Shown here: positions 43,402 to 50,222 of the stretch, piece by piece
Position numbering within the stretch: position 1 is the first letter of the stretch
Layout: each line of letters begins with the position of its first letter
Source: Colwellia sp.
GTDB lineage: Bacteria > Pseudomonadota > Gammaproteobacteria > Enterobacterales > Alteromonadaceae
DNA: 50,222 nucleotides
Direction: 5' to 3'
Assembly: GCA_002733765.1 (NCBI GenBank)
Contig: NVWU01000029.1
Span: 1-50,222, forward strand
Made by a program: the position numbers and the translations under genes
Notes under the pieces: generated by a model
Seen by the model: only the letters and a program-made list of their open reading frames with translations
The model's database searches: none
What the model was told of the DNA's origin: nothing

Positions 43402-44133
43402 TTAATCTCTACAATTATCGGGGTATTCTTTATTTTCTTCTAGGCGACTTATTTCTTTTTTTAGCTCTTGGCTAATTGATTTATTTAAGCTTTCAAAAGC
43501 TTCTAAACTATTAATTCTGTTTGTTAAGTTTTCGATTCGATCTTCTATTTCATCAGATTCTTTTTTAGCGGAATACTTTAGGATTAATTCAAATTCATTT
43601 GAGTCCATTATTCCAGCCAAAGTTTTAATCCATTCTTTGGTTTCTACCGAAGAAGAGCTTACAACAGCCTGTTCAAACATAAACGTGATTAATGTTCTTG
43701 CTGTATTATCTAATCCTTTAGCGATTTCTATCCATTTCTCAGATTCACCAAGCTCGTCAGGTTTATCTGAATCAGTTTGATGATAATATCGAGGAGCATG
43801 ACTTTCTGGACTAAGTGACTCTAGAGCCTTAAAGATAGGTTCAAAGTTTTCAAATGGTCTAGTACCATCAGGAAGCGTAGATCTCCTTTCCCACAGCTTT
43901 AAAATCACTTCCATAGAATTTTTTTTAGCTTCCATTGAACCATTTTCAGCTAAAGTAATCTGCTCAGCTAAATAGTTAATCATCCAAGATGTAATTTCAT
44001 CAGCTTCATCTTTTTTTAGATTAGAAAGTAACTTTTTACCTAAGCTGATAACTTTTTCTTGTGTCTCTAAGCTTTCCGTCTCCAGATAAGATGAAGGTTT
44101 TGCTGTATCTTGGTATGTATCCGAGTTTGTCAT
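43402..44133 (-). CDS. Unknown coiled-coil protein, partner of the gene upstream
   Basis: 243 aa. Mostly helical and acidic, with a C-terminal coiled coil (KKESDEIEDRIENLTNRINS then LKKEISRLEENKEY). The middle contains ILKLWERRSTLPDGTRPFEN, which looks like a conserved motif. No signal peptide, membrane helix or enzyme motif was found. The ATG at 44133 has a good ribosome site (AGGAATAAAG), so the 98-bp out-of-frame overlap with the end of the large gene upstream seems genuine and implies coupled translation. I do not recognise the family. Paired with a large helical-repeat protein in a tRNA-linked island, it may be part of a defence or stress system, but nothing in its sequence proves this. 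Confidence 0.65.
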   Translation of the reverse strand: MTNSDTYQDTAKPSSYLETESLETQEKVISLGKKLLSNLKKDEADEITSWMINYLAEQITLAENGSMEAKKNSMEVILKLWERRSTLPDGTRPFENFEPIFKALESLSPESHAPRYYHQTDSDKPDELGESEKWIEIAKGLDNTARTLITFMFEQAVVSSSSVETKEWIKTLAGIMDSNEFELILKYSAKKESDEIEDRIENLTNRINSLEAFESLNKSISQELKKEISRLEENKEYPDNCRD

Positions 44134-46849
44134 CTTTATTCCTATATGAACCTGTGAAGGTGCGCTTAATGTTTACTTGTATAGCAATATCTACATTAAG
44201 CTTGTCACAAATGAGTTGTAAAAATTTAAGGGATGCTAAAGCAGGCTTACCTGAGCTAACATATGAATCTGAATCACTGGGCTTATCTTCGCTCCAGTAT
44301 TTATTTTTGAGGCATATGCTATGGTCAGATGACAAGCTAAAGGTCTTTTCGTCTACGCTACTAGTTACATTAATTAACTCTGTCACATGTTTTCTTAATT
44401 TATAAGGTTGTGCGTATATTGTCCCAACATTTGGATCATTTGATTCTATATCGTTGTGTTCACCTTCTTGAATCAGCCATTCTTTGCACTGAAAATTTTC
44501 ACTGTTTCGGTGACCATAATCTGATTCACAATAATTATACAAATAACATTCATGCATATGGTTATCAAAGTTGATAGTTGTGAGCAATAATGACTGACTT
44601 AGTTCCTTAGGAACTAAAACGCTAGAAAATGTTACATGTTCATTCCTGCTATCTTTATATTCGTCCCAACTCCCTTCAACGTTCAGCCAAGTAGATGAAT
44701 TATCTTGGACAATTAAATGTTCGATGAAATCTGTTTCTGAGATTTGCCATAGCCAGTCTTTATTGTATTCCTCATTTATCCAGTCTGATTTTCTGACAGG
44801 GATAGCATCTCGAAGCTCAGATAGTAGTAAGTGATCTTTATTGAGAATCAAGTGACGATTTAGCCACTCCTCCCAACAGTTTACATCGTAATCTTCGTCG
44901 TGTATCACGGGCATGGACTCTAGCAATTGAGATGCAACTTCAAGCAACAAATGATATGAAATGTAAAATGAATAGTCATCAATATTAGGGTAACTTGAAT
45001 GCGAGTGGGACGTATCGCGTGAATTTCTGCGCCCCCTCCAAAGTTCAGCTCTTGAATCTTTCAAGTGAGAAGATTTCAATTCCATACCCCAGAGGTTGCT
45101 CAATATGTTTTTTGCGAGATCTTGAACTTGTGAACTACTAACTCCAAATACTCTACCTAAAGGTGCAAACCAATATCTATCAAAGTCGTGTGCAAACCAT
45201 ACATTAGATAGTACACCTAATGTGTCAGCTTTATGCCAAGGTGTATCAGTTTGATAGCTGTATTGCTTTTCGTTGATAGTCGAATATTGAGTTATACAAG
45301 CTTTTTCAATCTTTTCATACGTAGATTTTTCAAAACAATCTGAACTGTATTGTTGTAGTAATAAGCATATTTTCTTTGCGTAATATTGAAATAATATACC
45401 TTGATTTTTATTCAATGCGATGGTGGCAAACAAGCTTTTATTATTAACCAACAGTTCTGGGCAGTCGTTAGCACAGCGCGTCAATGCTACAAGTAAATAC
45501 TGTTTTGCATGTAAATCATAAAACTCATATTTTGTTGGTATAAATGATTGAGTTAGCCCTTTGCTGTAACACTCTATCAGCAAGTTGATTTCATTTTTGC
45601 AATTAAGATTATATAGCCGAGTTACTGCATGTACAGCTCGCCATCGTTCTTCAGCATGAGGCGAACCAAGGTTAGCGTAGATATAACTGGCAACGGCATG
45701 GGGGAGATCTTTGGGTAATTGACTTTGTTCGTTCCAACTACCATCGGCATAATCTTCATCAAGAAATTTTTCAAGCCTAGATAAACCATAGTCAATCAAA
45801 TCTTGGGCTTCCGTTATAGTTAAATTACTTGCACTATAATGGGCAAAACTAAACAAGGCTCTAGCTGATTCAATATCAACTGAGTTTGATAGCCCTTTAA
45901 TAACACCTTCTTTAATCGCTGTATTAGTATTTTCGTTTATTATAAAACCACCTAAAAAATAGTCTCTTTCATATATTTCTGTAAACCTTTGTGGGAACCT
46001 AGAAGCAATATACTTGATCGCTGTATTCCAAGAGTTTTTCACCGAAACTTTGTTTTTCCAACTTTCAGGGATTTGTTTAAATGCATTATGAAGATCATAA
46101 AAATCAAGTTTTTCTGACTGGCTAATTACATTTAAGAATGAACTTAGCTTTCTTGAAGTTGTTTTTTTATAACAGCCTTGCCAAAACTTTTCTGACTCTC
46201 TTGAGTAACCTTGATTTTCATAAAACTGAAATACTTCGTTAAAACCAACATCAGTCAATAAATCAAATTCCCCATAAAGTTTGTCCCACTGATATTCTTC
46301 TGCTTCTGGTTTTGTTGAGTTTTTAGGTGAAGTGCCTGAGTTATCGGTTTTTAAAGGTACAGCAAGCAGTTTAACTTCTTCAACCGTAATACACTCTAAC
46401 TTGTACTTAATTGCAAGTTTATGAATATCTATCCACTTATCACCACAATAACCTTTTATTCTCAAATCTCGAATATAGTAATCGAGTATCCCTTGCTGAA
46501 TTAATTTAGAAGGTTCTTTAGCAAGGCATTTGCTTAGAAATTCACTAAGTCCATACTCCCAAGAGAATGATGATAACGCCCATAAAGAAGCTGATGTTGT
46601 ATAATTTGAGTCTATTGCGCTATGCGCTAAAGGATAGATTAGCCTTTCACTCCAACCAACAGATCTATCCTTCCACCTGTTTGATATGGAGAAAGCCGAT
46701 TCTGGTGAAAGTTGAAAGCAGGTCGAAATAGTATCATTGCGATCCCAGTGTTTTTCTTTATAAACTGAATCACCAATCATTTCTGCACATCTCATATACC
46801 GATGGGCAAGCTCTGGATTTTTATGCCCATTTTTTGCGCTGCGTTTAGC
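44036..46849 (-). pseudogene. Large unknown protein, N-terminus removed by IS3
   Basis: The frame is open from the stop at 44036 up to the IS3 end at 46850 (938 codons); the first ATG is at 46795, but upstream codons read sensibly (AKRSAKNGHKNPELAHRY) right to the insertion, so the true start lay further up. The protein is built of many Trp- and Tyr-rich helical segments (for example HAVASYIYANLGSPHAEERW and ARALFSFAHYSASNL), like the helical-repeat sensor part of large STAND-type ATPases. It ends IPRYSKTFILSGDGKLRD. No Walker motifs remain, so any ATPase or effector part would be in the lost region. I do not recognise the family. A shorter product from the 46795 ATG is possible but has no clear ribosome site. 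Confidence 0.6.
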
Positions 46850-47174
46850 TGATCTGGTCTAATGGCATAGGACACTTTGATAAAGGATAATATCCTAATT
46901 AATCGAGGTGTTTATGAATCAAAAACGACAATACAAAACTTATACGAAAGCATTTAAAGAAGAAGCTGTAGCTTTAGTTATAAATCAAGGCTACACAGTC
47001 CCTGATGCAGCACAGTCTTTAGGGATCAGAGCAAATTTACTTTATGGCTGGAAACAACAGTTTGAAGAGAAGCAAACGGGTAATGTTTTAAGTGGTGATG
47101 AACGTAGTGAGTTAATGAAACTCCGTAAAGAAAACAAGCAACTGCGTATGGAAAAAGAAATTTTAAAAAAGGCC
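46850..47174 (+). mobile_element. IS3 family element, left end and truncated orfA
   Basis: The terminal repeat begins TGATCTGGTCTAATGGCATA and ends an open reading frame at 46849, marking the insertion point. It is closely similar to the end at 50040 (TGATCTGGTCAAGCAGCATA) and to the IS3 type (TGATCTTACC...). Only the first 325 bp remain; an IS30-type sequence cuts in near 47175 and orfB is missing. Confidence 0.75.
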
Positions 47175-47210
47175 AGGGTGAATTCAAAGGGTCAGTGCAA
47201 CAACTTATAA
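46914..47210 (+). pseudogene. IS3 OrfA transposase, truncated
   Basis: From ATG 46914 (GAGGTG upstream). The helix-turn-helix reads TYTKAFKEEAVALVINQGYT and VPDAAQSLGIRANLLYGWKQ, and the leucine zipper ELMKLRKENKQLRMEKEILK. The normal frame breaks after EILKKA; the last dozen residues (NSKGQCNNL) come from the inserted IS30-type end. The OrfA frameshift partner OrfB is absent. Confidence 0.8.
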
Positions 47211-47232
47211 TCCATTGAAATTTAAGGTTGTT

Positions 47233-47586
47233 ATGACTGACTTGTCCAAACGAGGCTTAAGTAAGACTGAAAAATTAAAAATATGGCGTCTATGGCGTGA
47301 AGGAAAAAACTTAAGTGAATTAGGCTTGACGGTTGATAGACATGCTGGTTCTATATTCGGTGTACTCAAATTAAAAGGTGGTATATCGCCCGTGGAACGA
47401 AAACGTCGAGAATCGTTTTTATCTCTAGAAGAACGTGAGGATATTTCTAGAGGGTTAGCCTCTGCTCTTTCTATAAGAGAAATTGCTCGAAGGCTAGATA
47501 AATCAGCGTCAACGGTAAGCCGTGAAATTAATCGCAATGGCGGTATTCTAAAATACAGGGCAATAATCATGCGCTGTAATCAGTAG
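47233..47586 (+). pseudogene. IS30 family transposase, N-terminal fragment
   Basis: Starts MTDLSKRGLSKTEKLKIWRL. The IS30 helix-turn-helix is clear: LASALSIREIARRLDKSAST then VSREINRNGG. The frame runs to 47586, but the IS30 sequence itself seems to end near 47560, after YRA, where it meets a recombinase fragment on the other strand. The DDE catalytic part is lost. The left end (near 47175, GTGAATTCAAAGGGTCAGTG) is intact and interrupts the IS3 orfA. Confidence 0.8.
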
Positions 47587-47731
47587 CAACCCTAATGTTA
47601 CGAGCGCCACTCTGGTAGCAGTGACCTTCAGAAATTAAGCGCTCTGCATAAGCCTTCATATAAATGCCCAAAGGGCCCGTATGAAGTCGCGTTATTGTTT
47701 TCTTACACTTGAAGAATGCCGAAACAGTCAT
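47567..47731 (-). pseudogene. Tyrosine recombinase N-terminal fragment
   Basis: 54 codons from an ATG at 47731 with ribosome site GGAGAAGG. The sequence MTVSAFFKCKKTITRLHTGP then LGIYMKAYAERLISEGHCYQ matches the SAM-like N-terminal domain of phage-type integrases used by transposons. It stops at VATDYSA, where such proteins continue with a Trp-Leu; the rest is cut off at the IS30 junction near 47566. No catalytic Arg or Tyr is present. Confidence 0.55.
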
Positions 47732-47768
47732 GATCCTTCTCCGTAAATTAATTATTGGAAGTCAGATC

Positions 47769-47841
47769 AAACTATGCCGAAGCAATTATATGCAAGTATC
47801 TTTGTATTATAGGGTTCTAGCTAAGCGATTCGGCATAGTTT
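47769..47841. repeat. 13-bp perfect inverted repeat
   Basis: AAACTATGCCGAA (47769-47781) and TTCGGCATAGTTT (47829-47841) face each other across 47 bp. They lie just upstream of the recombinase fragment and before an IS66 remnant, so they may be the ends or operator of a decayed element. Confidence 0.6.
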
Positions 47842-47855
47842 TTCTTTCGGTATAA

Positions 47856-47969
47856 ACCGCCAAAGTTAATGGCCTGAACCCATTTGATTACGTGTTAAAA
47901 TGTTTGGATGAACTGTGCAAATCTGAACCAGACATTGATGCGATAATGCCATGGAATATTAAACGCTAG
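47856..47969 (+). pseudogene. IS66 family transposase, C-terminal fragment
   Basis: The frame reads VNGLNPFDYVLKCLDELCKS, then EPDIDAIMPWNIKR and a TAG stop at 47967-47969. The ending LNPxDYLxxxL...LPWN is typical of the IS66 TnpC C-terminus. About 35 codons remain of roughly 510. Confidence 0.65.
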
Positions 47970-48001
47970 GTGGGATTGCCTTACGGACACGGTGCTTATA
48001 T

Positions 48002-48139
48002 AAATACCGACACTTAGTTGAAAATGTATTTGCTCGCCTCAATCAGTACCGAGGCATAGCGACAAGATATGATAAATTAAAAAGAAACTATGAAAGTACA
48101 CTCGCATTAGCATGCTCCATGATATGGCTACCAATGTAA
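48002..48139 (+). pseudogene. IS5 family transposase, C-terminal fragment
   Basis: The frame KYRHLVENVFARLNQYRGIA then TRYDKLKRNYESTLALACSM and IWLPM-stop is the standard end of IS5-group DDE transposases (H-x6-E region and the RYDKLxRN motif). The catalytic Glu of the DDE triad is in VENVF. Only 45 codons are left. Confidence 0.8.
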
Positions 48140-48196
48140 GTGGACAAATTATGAACTTGAAAGATCAACAGACGCTAGTATTATTATCTAACATTA

Positions 48197-49203
48197 ACGC
48201 CGTGCGCGACTTAAACACATATTACATGCTCAAGTTGTAGCTGCTTATTATTTAGCTTAACGTTAGCAAGCATACCTAACCCATGAGCTAGTATTTTCCG
48301 ACTGAATCGGCCTACCAACGTCCAACTTTTTCTAGCCCACACTTTATTCATATTAAATTGTCCCGTTAATTGACCTATAACTGTTTCAACTAACCGACGC
48401 GTTTTATTGAGAAAAGTACGCTCTTCTTTCGGCAACGGGTCAGTCATATTATGCCGAACGGGTGTTTCCAATGTAATGTTTTGTTCATCGCGTAAATCTT
48501 TCTTTAACGACGCTGACAAATAACCTTTATCGCCTAACAATAGCGTTGAATGTATACCTTTGGTTAATTCCCAAACAGCCTCTCTTTCGCTACCTGCTGC
48601 TTTAGTAAAGGTGAAGCTAGTGATGTTTCCTTGGCTATCAACAAGTAAGTGTCCTTTGAAACCGTAATAGGTTTCCGCTTTACTCGCGCAATATCCATAG
48701 CCAGCTTCCCCTTTAAAGTTTTGACTCTTCTTTGCTCGTTTGAAATGCGCCGTAGTTATTGGAAAACCATCGACAATATGACAAACAGAATTTTCCTTAT
48801 ATCGACTACTCAATCGTGCTTGAAGTAGCTGCTTTATATGCCATAAATTAGCGGCTTGCTTAGCAAAGCTTGACCGTGAGAAAGCTTAGGAAACCATGAT
48901 TGCCAATGTGTTTTGAAGTACTTCCAGATCCCTTTATCGGTGTCGAATGAAATAAATTCACCAACAATTTCCATGGTGATAACCTCAATATCGCTTAAAG
49001 CGGGTTCAAACCCGCGTTTTCTAATGTTAGTTTCACCTAATATTTCAATGTAATTTTCATCTACCCAACAATAAACCCAGATGATAAACTCTTCTAATGG
49101 CATGTTCTAAATCGCTTTATAATGTTTTTTGGCGATTACTATATAAAGTTAGAACATGCCTTTTTCAACCTTAATCACGAAATTTTAAAGTCGCGCACGG
49201 CGT
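48197..49203 (-). mobile_element. IS982 family insertion sequence (complete ends, 7-bp target repeat)
   Basis: About 1007 bp. The ends are ACGCCGTGCGCGACTTAAA on the left and TTTAAAGTCGCGCACGGCGT on the right, inverted with one extra base. The flanks carry the direct repeat AACATTA (48190-48196 and 49204-49210), an intact 7-bp target duplication, which shows a fairly recent insertion. The transposase lies on the minus strand in two frames. Confidence 0.85.
48211..49103 (-). pseudogene. IS982 transposase, frameshifted
   Basis: Starts at ATG 49103 (MPLEEFIIWVYCWVDENYIE). The frame shifts near 48885 after SWFPKL: the first frame stops at 48834, while the other frame continues with SRSSFAKQAANLWHIKQLLQ in the overlap and runs to 48211. 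Together they form one transposase: HIVDGFPITTAHFKRAKKSQ, LLGDKGYLSASLKKDLRD and RRLVETVIGQLTGQFNMNKV hold the DDE residues. One indel separates the parts; the site CTAAGCTTTCTC is not a classic slippery sequence, so a simple mutation is more likely than programmed shifting. Confidence 0.8.
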
Positions 49204-49210
49204 AACATTA

Positions 49211-49325
49211 ACTTTTTGATGGACGGTATGGATTGGAAGCCATTAACACATCGATGGGATTACAAAAACACTTGTCAACGTATTGGCGACGAAATTTTTT
49301 CAAAGAGATATCAACAATGCATGTT
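49211..49325 (+). other. Remnant of a reading frame split by IS982
   Basis: If the IS982 and one target repeat are removed, a frame starting at the ATG near 48150 (MNLKDQQTLVLLSNI) joins smoothly to NFLMDGMDWKPLTHRWDYKN and ends FQEPLFFIS-stop near 49349, overlapping the end of the TetR gene. I do not recognise it, and the start may itself be a junction of older elements. It may be a small gene disrupted by the insertion, or chance. Confidence 0.25.
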
Positions 49326-49949
49326 TCAAGAGCCTCTCTTTTTTATTTCATAACGCGATAAAAACATGAACACAGCATCATCAGAAATTATTTTCTGCTG
49401 CTCAGATGATGGAAAGACTCGGTTCATTAATAATTGAGGCCAAAAAGCATTAGCCTTAATCAACCCAAAAAATTGTTGAGCAGCATAATCAGGATCTATC
49501 GCTTCAAGTCGACTATCATTTATCGCATCATTTATCCAAACATGTAAGCCATCTTTTTGTTGACCTAAATGCTCTAAAGTACGGGAAGCTAATTCTGGTG
49601 AACGAATAAATTCAGCAAGGATAATACGATTTAAATCACGAAAACATTCTGATCCTAACAACTGAATTTCACTCATCGCAGCAATATGCAATTGCTCATC
49701 AAGAGGTTTTTTACTTTGATATTCAAAATTGACTGATTGACTAAAAGAGTCACGAAGTTGATTAATAATATATTGAAACAAAATATCTTTACTGGGAAAG
49801 TGATTGTAGAGGGTTCGTTTTGATACTTCGGCTCGTTTTGCCAATGAGTTCATGCTAGCACCTAAAAGTCCCTTTTCTTTAAACTCTTCTCGTGCAGCAG
49901 CTAAAATGTCGAAATGTTTTTTTTCTGTCAGGGTTAATAATCTTTTCAT
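49326..49949 (-). CDS. TetR/AcrR family transcriptional regulator
   Basis: 207 aa. The N-terminal helix-turn-helix is clear: FDILAAAREEFKEKGLLGAS, MNSLAKRAEVSKRTLYNHFP, SKDILFQ. The C-terminal domain (RDLNRIILAEFIRSPELASR and DPDYAAQQFFGLIKANAFWP) is the TetR_C type seen in AefR-like regulators of efflux or stress. It is an intact gene between IS982 and an IS3 element; its divergent target gene, if any, would have been to the right, where the IS3 now lies. The ligand is unknown. Confidence 0.88.
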   Translation of the reverse strand: MKRLLTLTEKKHFDILAAAREEFKEKGLLGASMNSLAKRAEVSKRTLYNHFPSKDILFQYIINQLRDSFSQSVNFEYQSKKPLDEQLHIAAMSEIQLLGSECFRDLNRIILAEFIRSPELASRTLEHLGQQKDGLHVWINDAINDSRLEAIDPDYAAQQFFGLIKANAFWPQLLMNRVFPSSEQQKIISDDAVFMFLSRYEIKKRGS

Positions 49950-50039
49950 ACGATTTAATTTTTTAATCTCGAATCATTGGTGAATACTACTTTTGTTAGC
50001 ACATTATTATTTTAATTCACACTAAATTGCTCTAACCCT

Positions 50040-50222
50040 TGATCTGGTCAAGCAGCATAAGACACATTTATTGTGGACTGTTCAAACTCAATTGGAGAAC
50101 AATCATCATTTGATGTATGCAGCCTGATCTGATTGTAATATCGGATATAAGCTTCAACATCTTCTTTCATACCTTGGCGTGTTAAATGATAAATATTTAA
50201 CAACCATTCGTTTTTCAAACTA
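50040..50222 (-). mobile_element. IS3 family element, right end (continues past window)
   Basis: Begins with the terminal repeat TGATCTGGTCAAGCAGCATA, related to the left end at 46850 but from a different or diverged copy, oriented so that orfB reads on the minus strand. The element continues beyond base 50222. Confidence 0.75.
50048..50222 (-). CDS. IS3 OrfB transposase, C-terminal part (cut by window edge)
   Basis: The last 57 codons are visible: SLKNEWLLNIYHLTRQGMKE, DVEAYIRYYNQIRLHTSNDD, then CSPIEFEQ and a TGA at 50048-50050. The YNQIRLHTSNDDCSPIEFE phrase is the integrase-core ending of IS3-group OrfB proteins (YNxxRxHxxLxxxSPxxFE). Whether the whole transposase is intact cannot be judged from here. 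Confidence 0.8.
   Translation of the reverse strand, partial: SLKNEWLLNIYHLTRQGMKEDVEAYIRYYNQIRLHTSNDDCSPIEFEQSTINVSYAA

Noticed and set aside
48834..49103. Programmed frameshift in the IS982 transposase
   Set aside because: No slippery heptamer or downstream structure is visible at the junction, and IS982 elements normally use a single frame.
42779..50222. Integrative island with tRNA attachment repeats
   Set aside because: No second copy of the tRNA 3' end and no intact integrase were seen; insertion by classic tRNA-targeted integration is not supported within the window.
1..50222. CRISPR array or cas genes
   Set aside because: No regularly spaced direct repeats apart from the tRNA genes and the short GTGACA triplet, and no cas-like proteins.

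Overview
The window looks like the chromosome of a cold-adapted marine gammaproteobacterium, closest in style to Colwellia and other Alteromonadales. The bases for this are AT-rich coding, the combination of rlmJ, gltX with a Val/Asp tRNA array, a YbiT-type ABC-F protein, a LuxR/NahK/NosP set like that of other gammaproteobacteria, and many low-complexity AT spacers. No rRNA, replication origin or CRISPR array was seen. All names below come from reading motifs and residues, not from a database search.

Region 1 (1-7.5 kb) is accessory DNA. A MarR regulator and a tautomerase share one operator sequence. An IS110 remnant follows, then a run of small, unrelated plus-strand genes (Fic protein, tiny membrane protein, lipoprotein, truncated TSUP permease, two LysE exporters). 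These are separated by related ~95-bp imperfect palindromes that look like integron attC sites. No integron integrase lies in the window, so this looks like an attC cluster without intI. One cassette carries about 250 nt of GC-rich, hairpin-dense sequence that resembles a structured RNA. GFA-type, small hypothetical and PepSY-like genes follow.

Region 2 (7.5-11.7 kb) is sparse: a perfect 21-bp inverted repeat, a secreted peptidoglycan-binding-domain protein, a DUF3297 protein and a cysteine-rich CWC protein that probably starts with ATT.

Region 3 (11.7-32 kb) is a coherent PQQ locus: pqqABCDE and a short PqqF-like peptidase, an acetaldehyde-type NAD aldehyde dehydrogenase, a NosR/NirI-like flavin and iron-sulfur membrane protein, a NosP-NahK (FIST protein and hybrid kinase) pair, a TonB receptor, a TauABC-type ABC importer, a porin and a LuxR-type response regulator. 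This resembles the Pseudomonas exa/pqq/nosP-nahK neighbourhood, but no PQQ dehydrogenase is present in the window. The locus appears to combine cofactor synthesis, signalling, uptake and aldehyde removal for a quinoprotein encoded elsewhere.

Region 4 (32-42.8 kb) is core chromosome: ABC-F ATPase, rlmJ, an FMN glutamate-synthase-like protein, an outer-membrane barrel, a DEAD-box helicase, gltX and seven tRNA genes (Val, 3 Asp, 3 Val).

Region 5 (42.8-50.2 kb) is a variable island downstream of the tRNAs. It holds a large unknown protein whose N-terminus was removed by an IS3 insertion, an overlapping small coiled-coil partner, a patchwork of broken mobile elements (IS3, IS30, tyrosine recombinase, IS66, IS5, IS982), a TetR regulator and the edge of another IS3 element.
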